Below are positions 6,479 through 13,858 of a stretch of DNA of 14,860 bases, piece after piece (position 1 is the stretch's first letter; each line of letters opens with the position of its first letter). Location: NCBI GenBank assembly GCA_019894655.1, contig JAGXNZ010000219.1, positions 1-14,860 of the forward strand. Direction: 5' to 3'. Under the pieces are notes generated by a model. It had not been told where the DNA came from. It made no database searches and saw only the letters and a list, made by a program, of their open reading frames with translations. The translations under genes were made by a program, and so were the position numbers. The DNA is from Promethearchaeota archaeon (GTDB taxonomy: Archaea; Asgardarchaeota; Lokiarchaeia; Sigynarchaeales; SOKP01).

Positions 6479-6487
6479 AAAAAAAAA
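6479..6487 (-). terminator. T-tract terminator of the M48 protease gene
   Basis: Nine A on + are nine T on the minus strand, 13 bases after the protease stop codon at 6501. This fits an archaeal terminator separating the protease from the U32 gene. Confidence 0.5.
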
Positions 6488-6500
6488 TTGCTTGTTTTTA

Positions 6501-8219
6501 TTAAATAACTGTAAACCATAGATAGAAGAGGAAAACGCCGATTATAAAGAATAATCCTGCTGATACGTAAGTCATGTGTTTAGAGTAGTTGCGAAACCTT
6601 CTACCAGATTCCGTCCAAATTGTGTCTACTTGAAAGTATGGGTTTGGCCCTCGTCTATACCACCCTTGAATTTTTACTTTTTGCCCTACTAATCTATCAG
6701 CTTTCGAAAGCGCCCACCAGAAATCCATTAGTCTAAACCCAAATCGGTAATCGATGTACATTAACCCCGTATTGTCCTGGAAATATAAATCCTCAGATAA
6801 CCAATATCCTGCTATACCTTTTCCTACGATTGTACCCTCAATAATGGAGGGCCTGGGACGCACGGGAGACACATTTATTATAGTAATTAATTCTACAACG
6901 TTGTTAGGTTCAAATCCGCTCCGATACATAAAGGATGTTCTACCAATAACGCAAAATCCCATAACGACAAATCCGATAGCCCATAGAAAGATTATGTTGT
7001 TTATAGTAGTTAAAGTTCCTAGGGGCAAAAAACCGATAAATCCTAGAATCCATACAGCTGAAAACGCAATTAATACTATGAATATTATGGTGGGTAATTT
7101 TTTTATGAAAAGATCAGTTATAAATTCACCAGCCATAGATTTACCTACCTGCTGTTCTTTAATTTTTCTTGCTTCGGAAAAATCGTATTCAATAGGAACT
7201 CCATATGTTGCACATTGTTCGTTTAATCGTTGAATTCTTTTTGCTGGTAATGGATGCGTGCTGAATATTTGAAAGTATTTTGCCCAAGGGTTAAAGAGGT
7301 CCCACCCTGCAGCAGCTTCAACTGCGTATTTTGAGAGTTTGCCGTTATTATCCATAGTTTGAACAGCTACATCTTTAGCTTTCTTTGGATCAAAAATTCC
7401 TAATCCTCGTAGTGCTCTCACTCCAGATTTTTGTTTCTCCTTAATCTCTGCTTTCGTTCCATTTGCTAGCAGACCATAGGCGATTTTGACGAGCGCTGTT
7501 GATAAATAATTTGGATTTTCAGTTAATTCTGCGGCATGTTGATCTGCGAAATATTCACGAATTCGACTCACGACCAGTGATATTAAATAGCCGATGTAAT
7601 AAGAGATATAAGAGACTACAGCTACGACAATTAAAGCTAAACCGATATAACTTCCTGCGTCGTCATCTTTAGAGCTTCTAAAACTTGAAAACCGTGCTGT
7701 ATAGTAAGACCATCTGGCAACCGTTAACAATACTAAAGGAATTGCAAACACTACCGTCATTAAAATAAAATCATTATGTACGATATGACCTAGCTCGTGA
7801 GCAACCACTGCTCTTTGCTCGTTCTCGTCTAAGTAATGTAAGATACCATCCGTAATTACTAACCTTGCGCTATTCTTAGACCATCCAAACGTAAAAGCTT
7901 GAGGGTTTAGGTCGTGAATTATTCCGATTCTGGGTGGTTTAATTTCCCTAATTGCCACAACTTTGTCTACTACGTCAGCTAAATGAGGGTATTTGTTGGC
8001 AAAGGTTTCGTATTCGATCCAATCGATTCTGTAAATCCACCTTACTATTAATGGTGAAATCCCATATTGTAATAATACGATCCCAACCGTAAATGCAATC
8101 ATCAATAGAAGGCCCAAAAGATTACTAGGTAAAAACCATACGCCTATAACAAACACAACGGCATACATGAGTGCAAATAGAAACATTACTGCTAGCGTAG
8201 ATGCTAATTTTAATCCCAT
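6501..8219 (-). CDS. M48-family membrane zinc metalloprotease (HtpX-like) with extra C-terminal domain
   Basis: The 572-residue protein has two N-terminal membrane segments (about 6-30 and 34-52). The protease core carries VVAHELGHIVHND, in which H141 and H145 bind zinc and E142 is catalytic, and SRIREYFADQHAAEL, in which E222 is the third ligand. Hydrophobic segments at about 151-167 and 192-215 lie between these. THPLPAKRIQRL (321-332) is the typical end of the M48 core. HtpX-type proteases degrade damaged membrane proteins. Beyond residue 370 come two more membrane segments (about 376-396 and 404-424), a soluble beta-rich part (about 440-540, with IEGTIVGKGIAG, QDNTGLMYIDYRF and KVKIQGWYRRG) that looks OB-like, and a last helix (551-571). 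HtpX itself is about 300 residues, so nearly half of this protein is additional. ATG at 8219 has no Shine-Dalgarno. Confidence 0.92.
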   Translation of the reverse strand: MGLKLASTLAVMFLFALMYAVVFVIGVWFLPSNLLGLLLMIAFTVGIVLLQYGISPLIVRWIYRIDWIEYETFANKYPHLADVVDKVVAIREIKPPRIGIIHDLNPQAFTFGWSKNSARLVITDGILHYLDENEQRAVVAHELGHIVHNDFILMTVVFAIPLVLLTVARWSYYTARFSSFRSSKDDDAGSYIGLALIVVAVVSYISYYIGYLISLVVSRIREYFADQHAAELTENPNYLSTALVKIAYGLLANGTKAEIKEKQKSGVRALRGLGIFDPKKAKDVAVQTMDNNGKLSKYAVEAAAGWDLFNPWAKYFQIFSTHPLPAKRIQRLNEQCATYGVPIEYDFSEARKIKEQQVGKSMAGEFITDLFIKKLPTIIFIVLIAFSAVWILGFIGFLPLGTLTTINNIIFLWAIGFVVMGFCVIGRTSFMYRSGFEPNNVVELITIINVSPVRPRPSIIEGTIVGKGIAGYWLSEDLYFQDNTGLMYIDYRFGFRLMDFWWALSKADRLVGQKVKIQGWYRRGPNPYFQVDTIWTESGRRFRNYSKHMTYVSAGLFFIIGVFLFYLWFTVI

Positions 8220-8231
8220 TAAGATTCACTC

Positions 8232-8245
8232 AATATTTATATTAA
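8232..8245 (-). promoter_or_regulatory. TATA box of the M48 protease gene
   Basis: The minus strand reads TTAATATAAATATT, centred about 20 bases before the ATG at 8219. This spacing suggests a leaderless transcript. The 190-base space to the + strand gene at 8411 is a divergent promoter region with nothing else recognisable. Confidence 0.45.
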
Positions 8246-8410
8246 GTTATTACATTTATGATAAATTCTCTAATTGTTAAATTACAACAATTATGATACT
8301 CATGCAGTCACTAATAAATAATTTTATCTATTTGAATTTGTAAGTGTAAATTAGATTTCGAAAAGAATAAAATAGATTAGTTTATTATTATTTCAACTAA
8401 ATTTTATGGT

Positions 8411-9070
8411 TTGGGTGGTTCTACTATAGATACTATGGATGCTAAGCTGAAGCGTTTATACGACGCAACAGACAACCTTATAAAACAACAGTTTTATAGA
8501 AGTGGAAGCGATATTGTCATAGGTAGAACACCAGAAATTTCAATTAAAATAAAAAACTCGGGTCAAATTATCAAGAAATATATAAATTTGTTTAATGACA
8601 ACCTTCATTATTTCTTAGAAGGTCAATACTTGAATTTTTTTAAACCTTTTATGAAAATAAAAGGAGTTGATACCAACCACATAAGTGAGATAGATCAAGA
8701 CATTCAAATCAAACTGGCAGCAATGCATGGTACCGAATTTAATGTTGTACTTATGTATACAATCGTTGTCAGTTCATTAACAACAAGCATACGAGAGATT
8801 CAGTTTAATACTTCACTACAGGAAGTTGTTGGAAGAGCGAAGAAACACTCTGCTAACTTGAGTAAAAAGCAAATTCAGAATGAATTAGAAAAACTTTTTA
8901 TGCGAAATAATAAAAATGTATCGATTTTGTACAACTTATCATATATTGCTGCTTTAGCAGAGTCGTTTAACTATTTGAAAACAGCTCGTATCTGCAAAAT
9001 TCAAAAAAGTAAATATATTAACCGTATAGTAGATTTAGTAATGAATTCAAACGATCAAATCTCTAAATAG
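8411..9070 (+). CDS. Unrecognised helical protein upstream of the MutY-like gene
   Basis: The 219-residue frame is mostly alpha-helical and basic, with no clear signal peptide. A moderately hydrophobic helix lies at about 109-126 (EFNVVLMYTIVVSSLTTS). I do not recognise the family. The start is uncertain. TTG at 8411 is the most upstream choice, and ATG at 8435 gives 211 residues and starts directly at MDAKLKRLYDATDN. GGTGG at 8414-8418 lies too far from 8435 for a usual ribosome site but 8 bases before an ATA at 8426. An ATG at 8406 is in another frame and stops after seven codons. It ends in TAG, the only TAG among the intact genes here, 15 bases before the proposed start of the MutY-like gene and in the same frame. 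The two are almost certainly co-transcribed, so a DNA-repair link is possible but unproven. Confidence 0.7.
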   Translation: MGGSTIDTMDAKLKRLYDATDNLIKQQFYRSGSDIVIGRTPEISIKIKNSGQIIKKYINLFNDNLHYFLEGQYLNFFKPFMKIKGVDTNHISEIDQDIQIKLAAMHGTEFNVVLMYTIVVSSLTTSIREIQFNTSLQEVVGRAKKHSANLSKKQIQNELEKLFMRNNKNVSILYNLSYIAALAESFNYLKTARICKIQKSKYINRIVDLVMNSNDQISK

Positions 9071-9085
9071 AATGGGTGTCAATAT

Positions 9086-9937
9086 ATTCTAATTACGGAA
9101 TTTCATCAATTTTATAAGAAGAAAGGTTTAAACCTAGAAGTCATAAAAACTTTTCAATCAATTATTCTTTCATATTTCAGGCAATATGGACGAGATTTTC
9201 CTTTTAGAAAAGACATTACACCCTATAATGTGCTTGTTTCCGAACTAATGCTGCAACAAACCCAAACTAATACGGTAAGTGATAAATTTAAAGAATTTAT
9301 TAAGAAATTTCCTGATTTTAAGTCTCTGGATAATGCTCCTCTTAATGAAATTCTCAAACTTTGGCAAGGTTTAGGTTATAATCGAAGGGCAATTGCTCTA
9401 AAAAATATAGCCCAAAGGGTAAATGAATATAATGGGATTTTGCCTGCTGATGTTGAGATATTAAAATCTTTTCCTCAGATAGGCCACAATACTGCCTCTT
9501 CAATAGTTGCGTTTGCGTTTAATATACCTACCTTTTTCATAGAAGTTAATATCAGACGCGTTTTTATTTATTTTTTTTTCCCTGGTAAAGCTTTAGTTGA
9601 TGATAAAGATATCATGCCACTTGTAAGAAAAACACTAGATACTGCAAATGTGCGTAATTGGTATTATGCTCTTATGGATTACGGAGTTATGTTAAAAAAA
9701 ACACATCCAGAATTGACTAAAAGAAGCGCCCATTATCGAAAACAGTCAAAATTTAAAGGATCGAACAGAGAAATAAGGGGTAAGGTTTTAAAGCTCTTAA
9801 TCGAAAGAAAACTTTTGACCGAATCTGAGATTCTTAGGAATTTAAATATTGAATCTAAAAAAGTAGGATTTATATTAAATCAATTAACACGAGAAGGATT
9901 CATTGATGGTAATAAGGATGGATATTTCATAGCTTAA
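9086..9937 (+). CDS. MutY-like HhH-GPD DNA glycosylase lacking the iron-sulfur motif
   Basis: This is an adenine-glycosylase-type protein that would remove A mispaired with 8-oxoG. The core reads SYFRQYGRDFPFRKDITPYN, then VLVSELMLQQTQTNTV, whose Glu (bases 9242-9244) matches the catalytic Glu of MutY. A helix-hairpin-helix follows (LKSFPQIGHNTASSIV), then FFIEVNIRRVF, where the usual catalytic Asp of the D-x-N block is replaced by Glu. MDYGVMLKKTHPELTKRSAH replaces the four-cysteine cluster of MutY/EndoIII, and no cysteines remain there. The C-terminus (about the last 55 residues) is a winged-helix-like segment. A GTG at 9230 would cut off the conserved N-terminus, yet no ATG, GTG or TTG exists in frame between the upstream TAG (9068) and 9230. 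I chose ATT 9086 because GGTG (9075-9078) lies 7 bases before it. The predicted length is 283 residues. It overlaps the converging radical SAM gene by 4 bases. Confidence 0.82.
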   Translation: MLITEFHQFYKKKGLNLEVIKTFQSIILSYFRQYGRDFPFRKDITPYNVLVSELMLQQTQTNTVSDKFKEFIKKFPDFKSLDNAPLNEILKLWQGLGYNRRAIALKNIAQRVNEYNGILPADVEILKSFPQIGHNTASSIVAFAFNIPTFFIEVNIRRVFIYFFFPGKALVDDKDIMPLVRKTLDTANVRNWYYALMDYGVMLKKTHPELTKRSAHYRKQSKFKGSNREIRGKVLKLLIERKLLTESEILRNLNIESKKVGFILNQLTREGFIDGNKDGYFIA

Positions 9938-11220
9938 GCCATTTTCTTTAAATAATCAGAAATATTTTTTGCGATTTTTTCTTGTTTTTTCCACTCACCA
10001 TAAGCTAGGCCTCTTGAACTTAATTTTGAAATTGCGTTTATTATTTTCGCGTCAACTTCTTTCACATCTTCGTAGGCAAACATCGTAAGTGGTAAAGGCA
10101 TAAATGTGTGGGAATGAATTTTTGCTCCCATGTCAGATATCTTATACATAAATTCTATCGTAAGATCAATATCTTCTTCCGTTTCATTCGGTAAATTGAA
10201 AATGAAATCTACATTTGGTGTAAGCTCTGCTTCTACTGTTAATTTAACTGCATTATAAACATCATCAACGGAATGGCCTCTGTTACATGAATTTAGAATC
10301 TTTTGACTCCCAGATTGAGCGCCTATTACGATGTTGTCATTAGCAGCGTATTTTAGAACTAATTCTAATGTCTCTTCAGTTACATGCTCAGGTCTAACTT
10401 CAGAAGGAAAAGATCCAAAATACATCCTCCCTTCAGGTTCGATTATCTCTTTAATATTAATTAATAGTTGTTCTAATATAGGAAGATTTAGAGTTTTCCC
10501 GTCATGCGAACCATAAGAAAAGGCATTTGACGTTATAAACCTAATATTCGTTTTATCGTACTTTTTCATAACACTAACAGCATTACAAATTGATCTGATA
10601 CTTCTATGCCTGGGAAGCGTCCCTGAAAGATAAGGCGTTTGACAAAAATAACAAGCATAAGGACAACCTCTCGTTATCTCAATAGCTCCAAATTTTACGT
10701 TTTTGATTGGAAGAGGAGGATACTCATCCAGATCGATCCATCTTCTCTTTTTTGTTGTTATTAATATTTTATCTTTATTAAAATAAGAAATGCCTCTAAT
10801 TGCGTCAAGAATTTTATTATTTTTAAGATTGTAAAGTATTTCAATTAATGTTTCTTCGCCTTCCCCTACTACAACTATATCAAATCCCATTTTAAGAGTT
10901 CCTTCTGGATCACCAGTTGGATGTGGACCTCCTGCAATAAATAAAACCCTATCTTTATATTTAGTTCGTAATTGTTCGAGCAAGTCGTTAATTTCCCATA
11001 ATTGCGTTGTGAAAAAAGAGATGCCTAATACTACCTTTTGATGATTTTCACAAATACTTTCTAATTTATTAACCAGATTCTCAGAGCCCCTAACAAAGTA
11101 AAATTCAATTTCATCCAATTCTTCAACTGTTTCTAATGCTCCCATCAATGCATTGAAGCTGTAAATATTTTTTTTTTGATAAAAGAAAACAAATGCAATT
11201 TTTTTACTCAAAGCTAACAC
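9934..11220 (-). CDS. B12-binding-domain radical SAM protein (MJ_1487-like)
   Basis: The 428-residue protein starts with a cobalamin-binding-type Rossmann domain (about 5-140): VVLGISFFTTQLWEINDLL, then LFIAGGPHPTGDPEGTL and DIVVVGEGEETL. The DxHxxG histidine that would coordinate cobalt is not evident. The radical SAM domain follows, with EITRGCPYACYFCQTPYLSG supplying C186, C190 and C193 of the CxxxCxxC motif for the 4Fe-4S cluster. Later come NIVIGAQSGSQKILNSCNRG and VDFIFNLPNETEEDI, a block typical of such proteins. Layout and length fit the archaeal MJ_1487 family, whose reaction is unknown to me. GTG at 11220 is the only reasonable start, since the ATG overlapping it is out of frame. 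A TATA box sits at the right distance for a leaderless message. The gene converges on the MutY-like gene, and their stop codons share the bases TTAA. Confidence 0.88.
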   Translation of the reverse strand: MLALSKKIAFVFFYQKKNIYSFNALMGALETVEELDEIEFYFVRGSENLVNKLESICENHQKVVLGISFFTTQLWEINDLLEQLRTKYKDRVLFIAGGPHPTGDPEGTLKMGFDIVVVGEGEETLIEILYNLKNNKILDAIRGISYFNKDKILITTKKRRWIDLDEYPPLPIKNVKFGAIEITRGCPYACYFCQTPYLSGTLPRHRSIRSICNAVSVMKKYDKTNIRFITSNAFSYGSHDGKTLNLPILEQLLINIKEIIEPEGRMYFGSFPSEVRPEHVTEETLELVLKYAANDNIVIGAQSGSQKILNSCNRGHSVDDVYNAVKLTVEAELTPNVDFIFNLPNETEEDIDLTIEFMYKISDMGAKIHSHTFMPLPLTMFAYEDVKEVDAKIINAISKLSSRGLAYGEWKKQEKIAKNISDYLKKMA

Positions 11221-11239
11221 ATAATAATATTATACGTGA

Positions 11240-11250
11240 TTTTATATTTA
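11240..11250 (-). promoter_or_regulatory. TATA box of the B12/radical SAM gene
   Basis: The minus strand reads TAAATATAAAA, centred about 25 bases before the GTG at 11220, which fits a leaderless transcript. It also lies in the space shared with the divergent membrane-protein gene. Confidence 0.5.
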
Positions 11251-11322
11251 GAATATAGAATCTATCATAAATTAAAATTATATTACAAAACCAAAGTAAT
11301 CAAAATTAAATGTGAGAACGCT

Positions 11323-11772
11323 ATGCTTTTTGTAGATTTATTTGCTTTAGATCCTTCCACTGTGGGGATTGCCTGGTTTGATTTTTACTCGATCGGACAC
11401 TTCTGCTTTGGAATAGGTATGTTCCTTTTTTTTAGTTTATTTTATACCATTCCAAAACACAAAGGAAAAACACCCATATTTTCATTACTCTTTGTTTTCA
11501 TCTTAACTTTGGGAATTCTGATACTATGGGAGGTTTTAGAGCACTTTTTATTTATCAACCTTGGCTGGAAATTTGAAGGGCGCCCCGATAGCTGGCAAAA
11601 TATTACGACGGATTTAATTATCGGTGCTATAGGCGGTATTATATCTTGGATCTTTTGCCACGAAGTTTTTGTAAAGGACAGAAATATTTGGGTTTACTAT
11701 ATTTTTGGCGTCATAGCATTTACATTGTGGCTTGTTGTGTTTATGATACTACGCGCTTTTACAATAACATAA
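11323..11772 (+). CDS. Four-helix integral membrane protein of unknown function
   Basis: From ATG 11323 the protein has 149 residues with four hydrophobic helices at about 21-41, 51-70, 96-113 and 124-145. The loop between helices 2 and 3 carries a conserved-looking set: WEVLEHF (W69, E70, E73, H74), then RPDSWQNITTDLIIGAIGG (D89, N93, D97). Small membrane families such as VanZ-like and DUF2238-like proteins have a similar W-E-x-x-E plus D-x-x-x-D arrangement near the membrane. I cannot place it more exactly. An upstream GTG at 11236 would add 29 basic, Tyr/Lys-rich residues. I prefer the ATG because GTGAG at 11312-11316 lies 6 bases before it and because the longer form would start inside the divergent promoter region. 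Confidence 0.72.
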   Translation: MLFVDLFALDPSTVGIAWFDFYSIGHFCFGIGMFLFFSLFYTIPKHKGKTPIFSLLFVFILTLGILILWEVLEHFLFINLGWKFEGRPDSWQNITTDLIIGAIGGIISWIFCHEVFVKDRNIWVYYIFGVIAFTLWLVVFMILRAFTIT

Positions 11773-11840
11773 TATACCTAAACTTATTTTTTTATATTTT
11801 ATTTCTTTTTTTACTATGAGTACTATAAACTGAATTAGAG

Positions 11841-12608
11841 GTGAATTCTGTTAATATTGAAGATTACATTGAATATGGAAGGGGAACAATTCCTTTGATT
11901 TTCTCAGTTCCTCACGGTGGCACTTTCAAATTTGAAAACATTCCAAATAGGACAAATGGTATTTATGGTGTAGATAAGGATACAGTTAGGTTATCATTTG
12001 ATTTAATAGAAAATATTAACGAACTTTTTAAGATAAACTCCAAAGATATTAAGTCGCCATCTTGTATAATATCTAAAGTTGAAAGAGCGAAAATAGATTT
12101 TAATAGGAAAGAATCAGAAGCATTTAATGTTAAATCAAGTTTGGCTAAAGAAATATACCAATCTTATCATTATAAGATTCATGAGTTAATTTCTTACAAT
12201 TTAAGCGAATATAAGCAATCGCTATTGATTGATATACACGGTTTTGAAAAAGCAATGAGACCTATAGGATTTCGCAATGTAGAATTGGTTTTAGGCACTA
12301 ATAATTTGCAATCTATGTTTGAAGATAAAATCCAAAAGAAGGATTGGGGTAAAAATTTTCGTGGAAAAATAATAAAGAAATTCAATGATTTAAACATCCC
12401 AATCGCTCCAGGTCATCCCTGCAGGAGAGAATACGTGTTAAAGGGGGGATATATAATACAAAATTATGGAGCAAGTCGAATTAGAGATAGCCAAGCTATA
12501 CAGATAGAATTTTCAGATACTATTCGTCTTTATGATGAAGAATTAAGACAAAAAACTTTAAACTCCTTGGCGCAACTATTTTTTGAAGAATTTAGTTTGA
12601 AGGGATGA
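11841..12608 (+). CDS. N-formylglutamate amidohydrolase-family protein
   Basis: The 255-residue protein carries the family blocks in order: LIFSVPHGGTFKF (19-31), GVDKDTVRL (43-51), VERAKIDFNRKESEAF (80-95), LLIDIHGFEK (128-137) and AIQIEFSDTIR (219-229). The His and Asp residues of SVPHGG and DIHG fit a zinc hydrolase site. HutG-type enzymes of this family hydrolyse N-formylglutamate in histidine breakdown, but other members have different substrates and no other hut gene is in view. The function is therefore left at family level. The start is GTG at 11841, whose G and T bases are themselves part of AGGTG. There is no ATG, GTG or TTG close downstream. It follows the membrane protein by 68 bases with T-runs between, so it is probably separately transcribed. 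Confidence 0.85.
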   Translation: MNSVNIEDYIEYGRGTIPLIFSVPHGGTFKFENIPNRTNGIYGVDKDTVRLSFDLIENINELFKINSKDIKSPSCIISKVERAKIDFNRKESEAFNVKSSLAKEIYQSYHYKIHELISYNLSEYKQSLLIDIHGFEKAMRPIGFRNVELVLGTNNLQSMFEDKIQKKDWGKNFRGKIIKKFNDLNIPIAPGHPCRREYVLKGGYIIQNYGASRIRDSQAIQIEFSDTIRLYDEELRQKTLNSLAQLFFEEFSLKG

Positions 12609-12680
12609 AAGGATTTCTCTTTAGAATCGTTTTTAAATAAGAATTTTATGATGAATTATAAATAATAGAACTCTTTCTAG

Positions 12681-12694
12681 GTTATATAAAAATT
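12681..12694 (+). promoter_or_regulatory. TATA box of the gene at 12720
   Basis: GTTATATAAAAATT is centred about 32 bases before the ATG at 12720. It predicts a transcript start within about 7 bases of the start codon and no room for a ribosome site. Confidence 0.55.
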
Positions 12695-12719
12695 AACCCT
12701 ATCGTTTTAACATATTTTT

Positions 12720-13055
12720 ATGAGCGAAAATAAGATTGACATTAGCGATTTAGAATCGTTTATTAGTGGTTTAAAAACGGCTCTAGATATGCTTGATGGC
12801 GCTGATCCGTCTCAATCAAAAGGTTTTCAGGCTGCGTTATCTAAAACGATCTCCGCGTTAAGGATAAAAAAAACTGAAAAATTTGAGCCACTCCCTAAGA
12901 TCTTGGGTAATGTAACTAAAGAGGGTATAAAAAAGTATTTATTAAAAGAATTGGAACGATTAATGCATTATTTAGATACACAAGAATATCCTAGGAGCAA
13001 ATTTGATTTAGTAAAGAAAATCGTTAATTTAAGAGCTGAAATTAATAGATTATAA
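12720..13055 (+). CDS. Small unrecognised helical protein
   Basis: This 111-residue soluble, helix-rich protein starts MSENKIDISDLESFISGLKT. The N-terminal half looks like an amphipathic helix pair (ISDLESFISGLKTALDMLDG and FQAALSKTISALRIKK). The second half has a proline-containing turn (FEPLPKILGNVTKEGIKKYL) and a final basic helix (FDLVKKIVNLRAEINRL). There are no cysteines, no membrane segment and no recognised motif. It has a strong TATA box and appears leaderless. The TatD-like gene follows 38 bases later and could be co-transcribed. I do not recognise the family. Confidence 0.7.
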   Translation: MSENKIDISDLESFISGLKTALDMLDGADPSQSKGFQAALSKTISALRIKKTEKFEPLPKILGNVTKEGIKKYLLKELERLMHYLDTQEYPRSKFDLVKKIVNLRAEINRL

Positions 13056-13093
13056 TACATTTTAATTTCTTTTCCTCATTTTAGTATTTAAAG

Positions 13094-13858
13094 GTGGTTC
13101 AAATTTTAATTGATGTTCATTGTCATATAAATCTATATTTAACAATTGATAAAGTTATTAAGAATGCACGCGATGTGGGGGTTGAGAAAATAATTGCTGT
13201 GGCAATGAGTTCCATAAGTCAAGAGAGAGTTTTAGAAGTAAGCAGTCAATATAATGAGGTTTTTGCCTCATTAGGAATCCATCCTGAAGAAATAATAATG
13301 AACGATAAAATAGAACAACAACTAGATTCAATAAGTGCCTTAATTCAAAAAAATAAACAAAATATATGTGCTATTGGAGAAATTGGTCTAGATCACTACT
13401 TCGTTAAAGATAAAGCGCTTTATCCTCTTCAAAAGACAATTTTTGATAAAATGTTATTGCTCGCTCAAGATTTGGAACTCCCTGTTAATCTTCACACAAA
13501 AGGAGCTGAAGAGATAGTTTTTGATACCTTACCCTCTTATAAAATCCCCAATATTAACATCCATTGGTATACAGGACCAGAGAACTTTTTAAAACTTGGT
13601 ATGGATAGAGGATATTATTTCTCAATTACACCAGCAATTAGTTATTCACCAGTTGTAAAGAAAGTCGCTTTAAATATTGATAAAGAACACCTACTTTTAG
13701 AAAGCGATGGGCCAGTTAAATATTCCGGGAAAATAGGTGTTCCGGCAATGGTCAAAAAGGTATTAAATGCCATATCAAAGATAAAAGACATTAATTCAGA
13801 TGAATTAGAAAAACAAATTGAAGAAAATACAAGAAGGATTTTTCCTAAGATCTTCTAA
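13094..13858 (+). CDS. TatD-family metallohydrolase
   Basis: The 254-residue TIM-barrel hydrolase shows the full TatD metal site. LIDVHCHIN gives H9 and H11, AIGEIGLDHY gives E96, VNLHTKGAEE gives H134, INIHWYTGPENF gives H157, and LLESDGPVKY gives D205. TatD proteins are Mg- or Mn-dependent 3'-5' exonucleases or related phosphodiesterases, and some archaeal members may act on other substrates. The length is normal. The start is uncertain: GTG 13094 gives MVQILIDVHCH, but this GTG lies inside AAGGTGG, and ATT at 13103, 6 bases after GGTG, would give the family's usual (M)LIDVHCH. The gene follows the small protein at 12720 and ends in CTAA, overlapping a degraded minus-strand frame. Hydrolase function is near certain; the exact substrate is not. 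Confidence 0.9.
   Translation: MVQILIDVHCHINLYLTIDKVIKNARDVGVEKIIAVAMSSISQERVLEVSSQYNEVFASLGIHPEEIIMNDKIEQQLDSISALIQKNKQNICAIGEIGLDHYFVKDKALYPLQKTIFDKMLLLAQDLELPVNLHTKGAEEIVFDTLPSYKIPNINIHWYTGPENFLKLGMDRGYYFSITPAISYSPVVKKVALNIDKEHLLLESDGPVKYSGKIGVPAMVKKVLNAISKIKDINSDELEKQIEENTRRIFPKIF

Noticed and set aside
6754..7233. 159-residue + strand frame
   Set aside because: It is fully antisense to the M48 protease gene, whose motifs and domains explain the region, and the translated sequence has no recognisable features.
9068..9070. Pyrrolysine insertion at the TAG between the helical protein and the glycosylase
   Set aside because: It is not excluded but not preferred: no pyl genes are visible in the window, and a well-spaced GGTG just after the TAG supports separate initiation. 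It is kept as one hypothesis in the findings only.
10331..10516. 61-residue + strand frame
   Set aside because: It is antisense to the radical SAM gene, with no start context and no motif.
11236..11322. Upstream GTG start extending the four-helix membrane protein by 29 residues
   Set aside because: The added residues are low-complexity Tyr/Lys/Ile and overlap the divergent promoter. ATG 11323 has a GTGAG sequence 6 bases upstream.
12194..12397. 67-residue minus-strand frame
   Set aside because: It is antisense to the N-formylglutamate amidohydrolase-like gene, with nothing recognisable in it.
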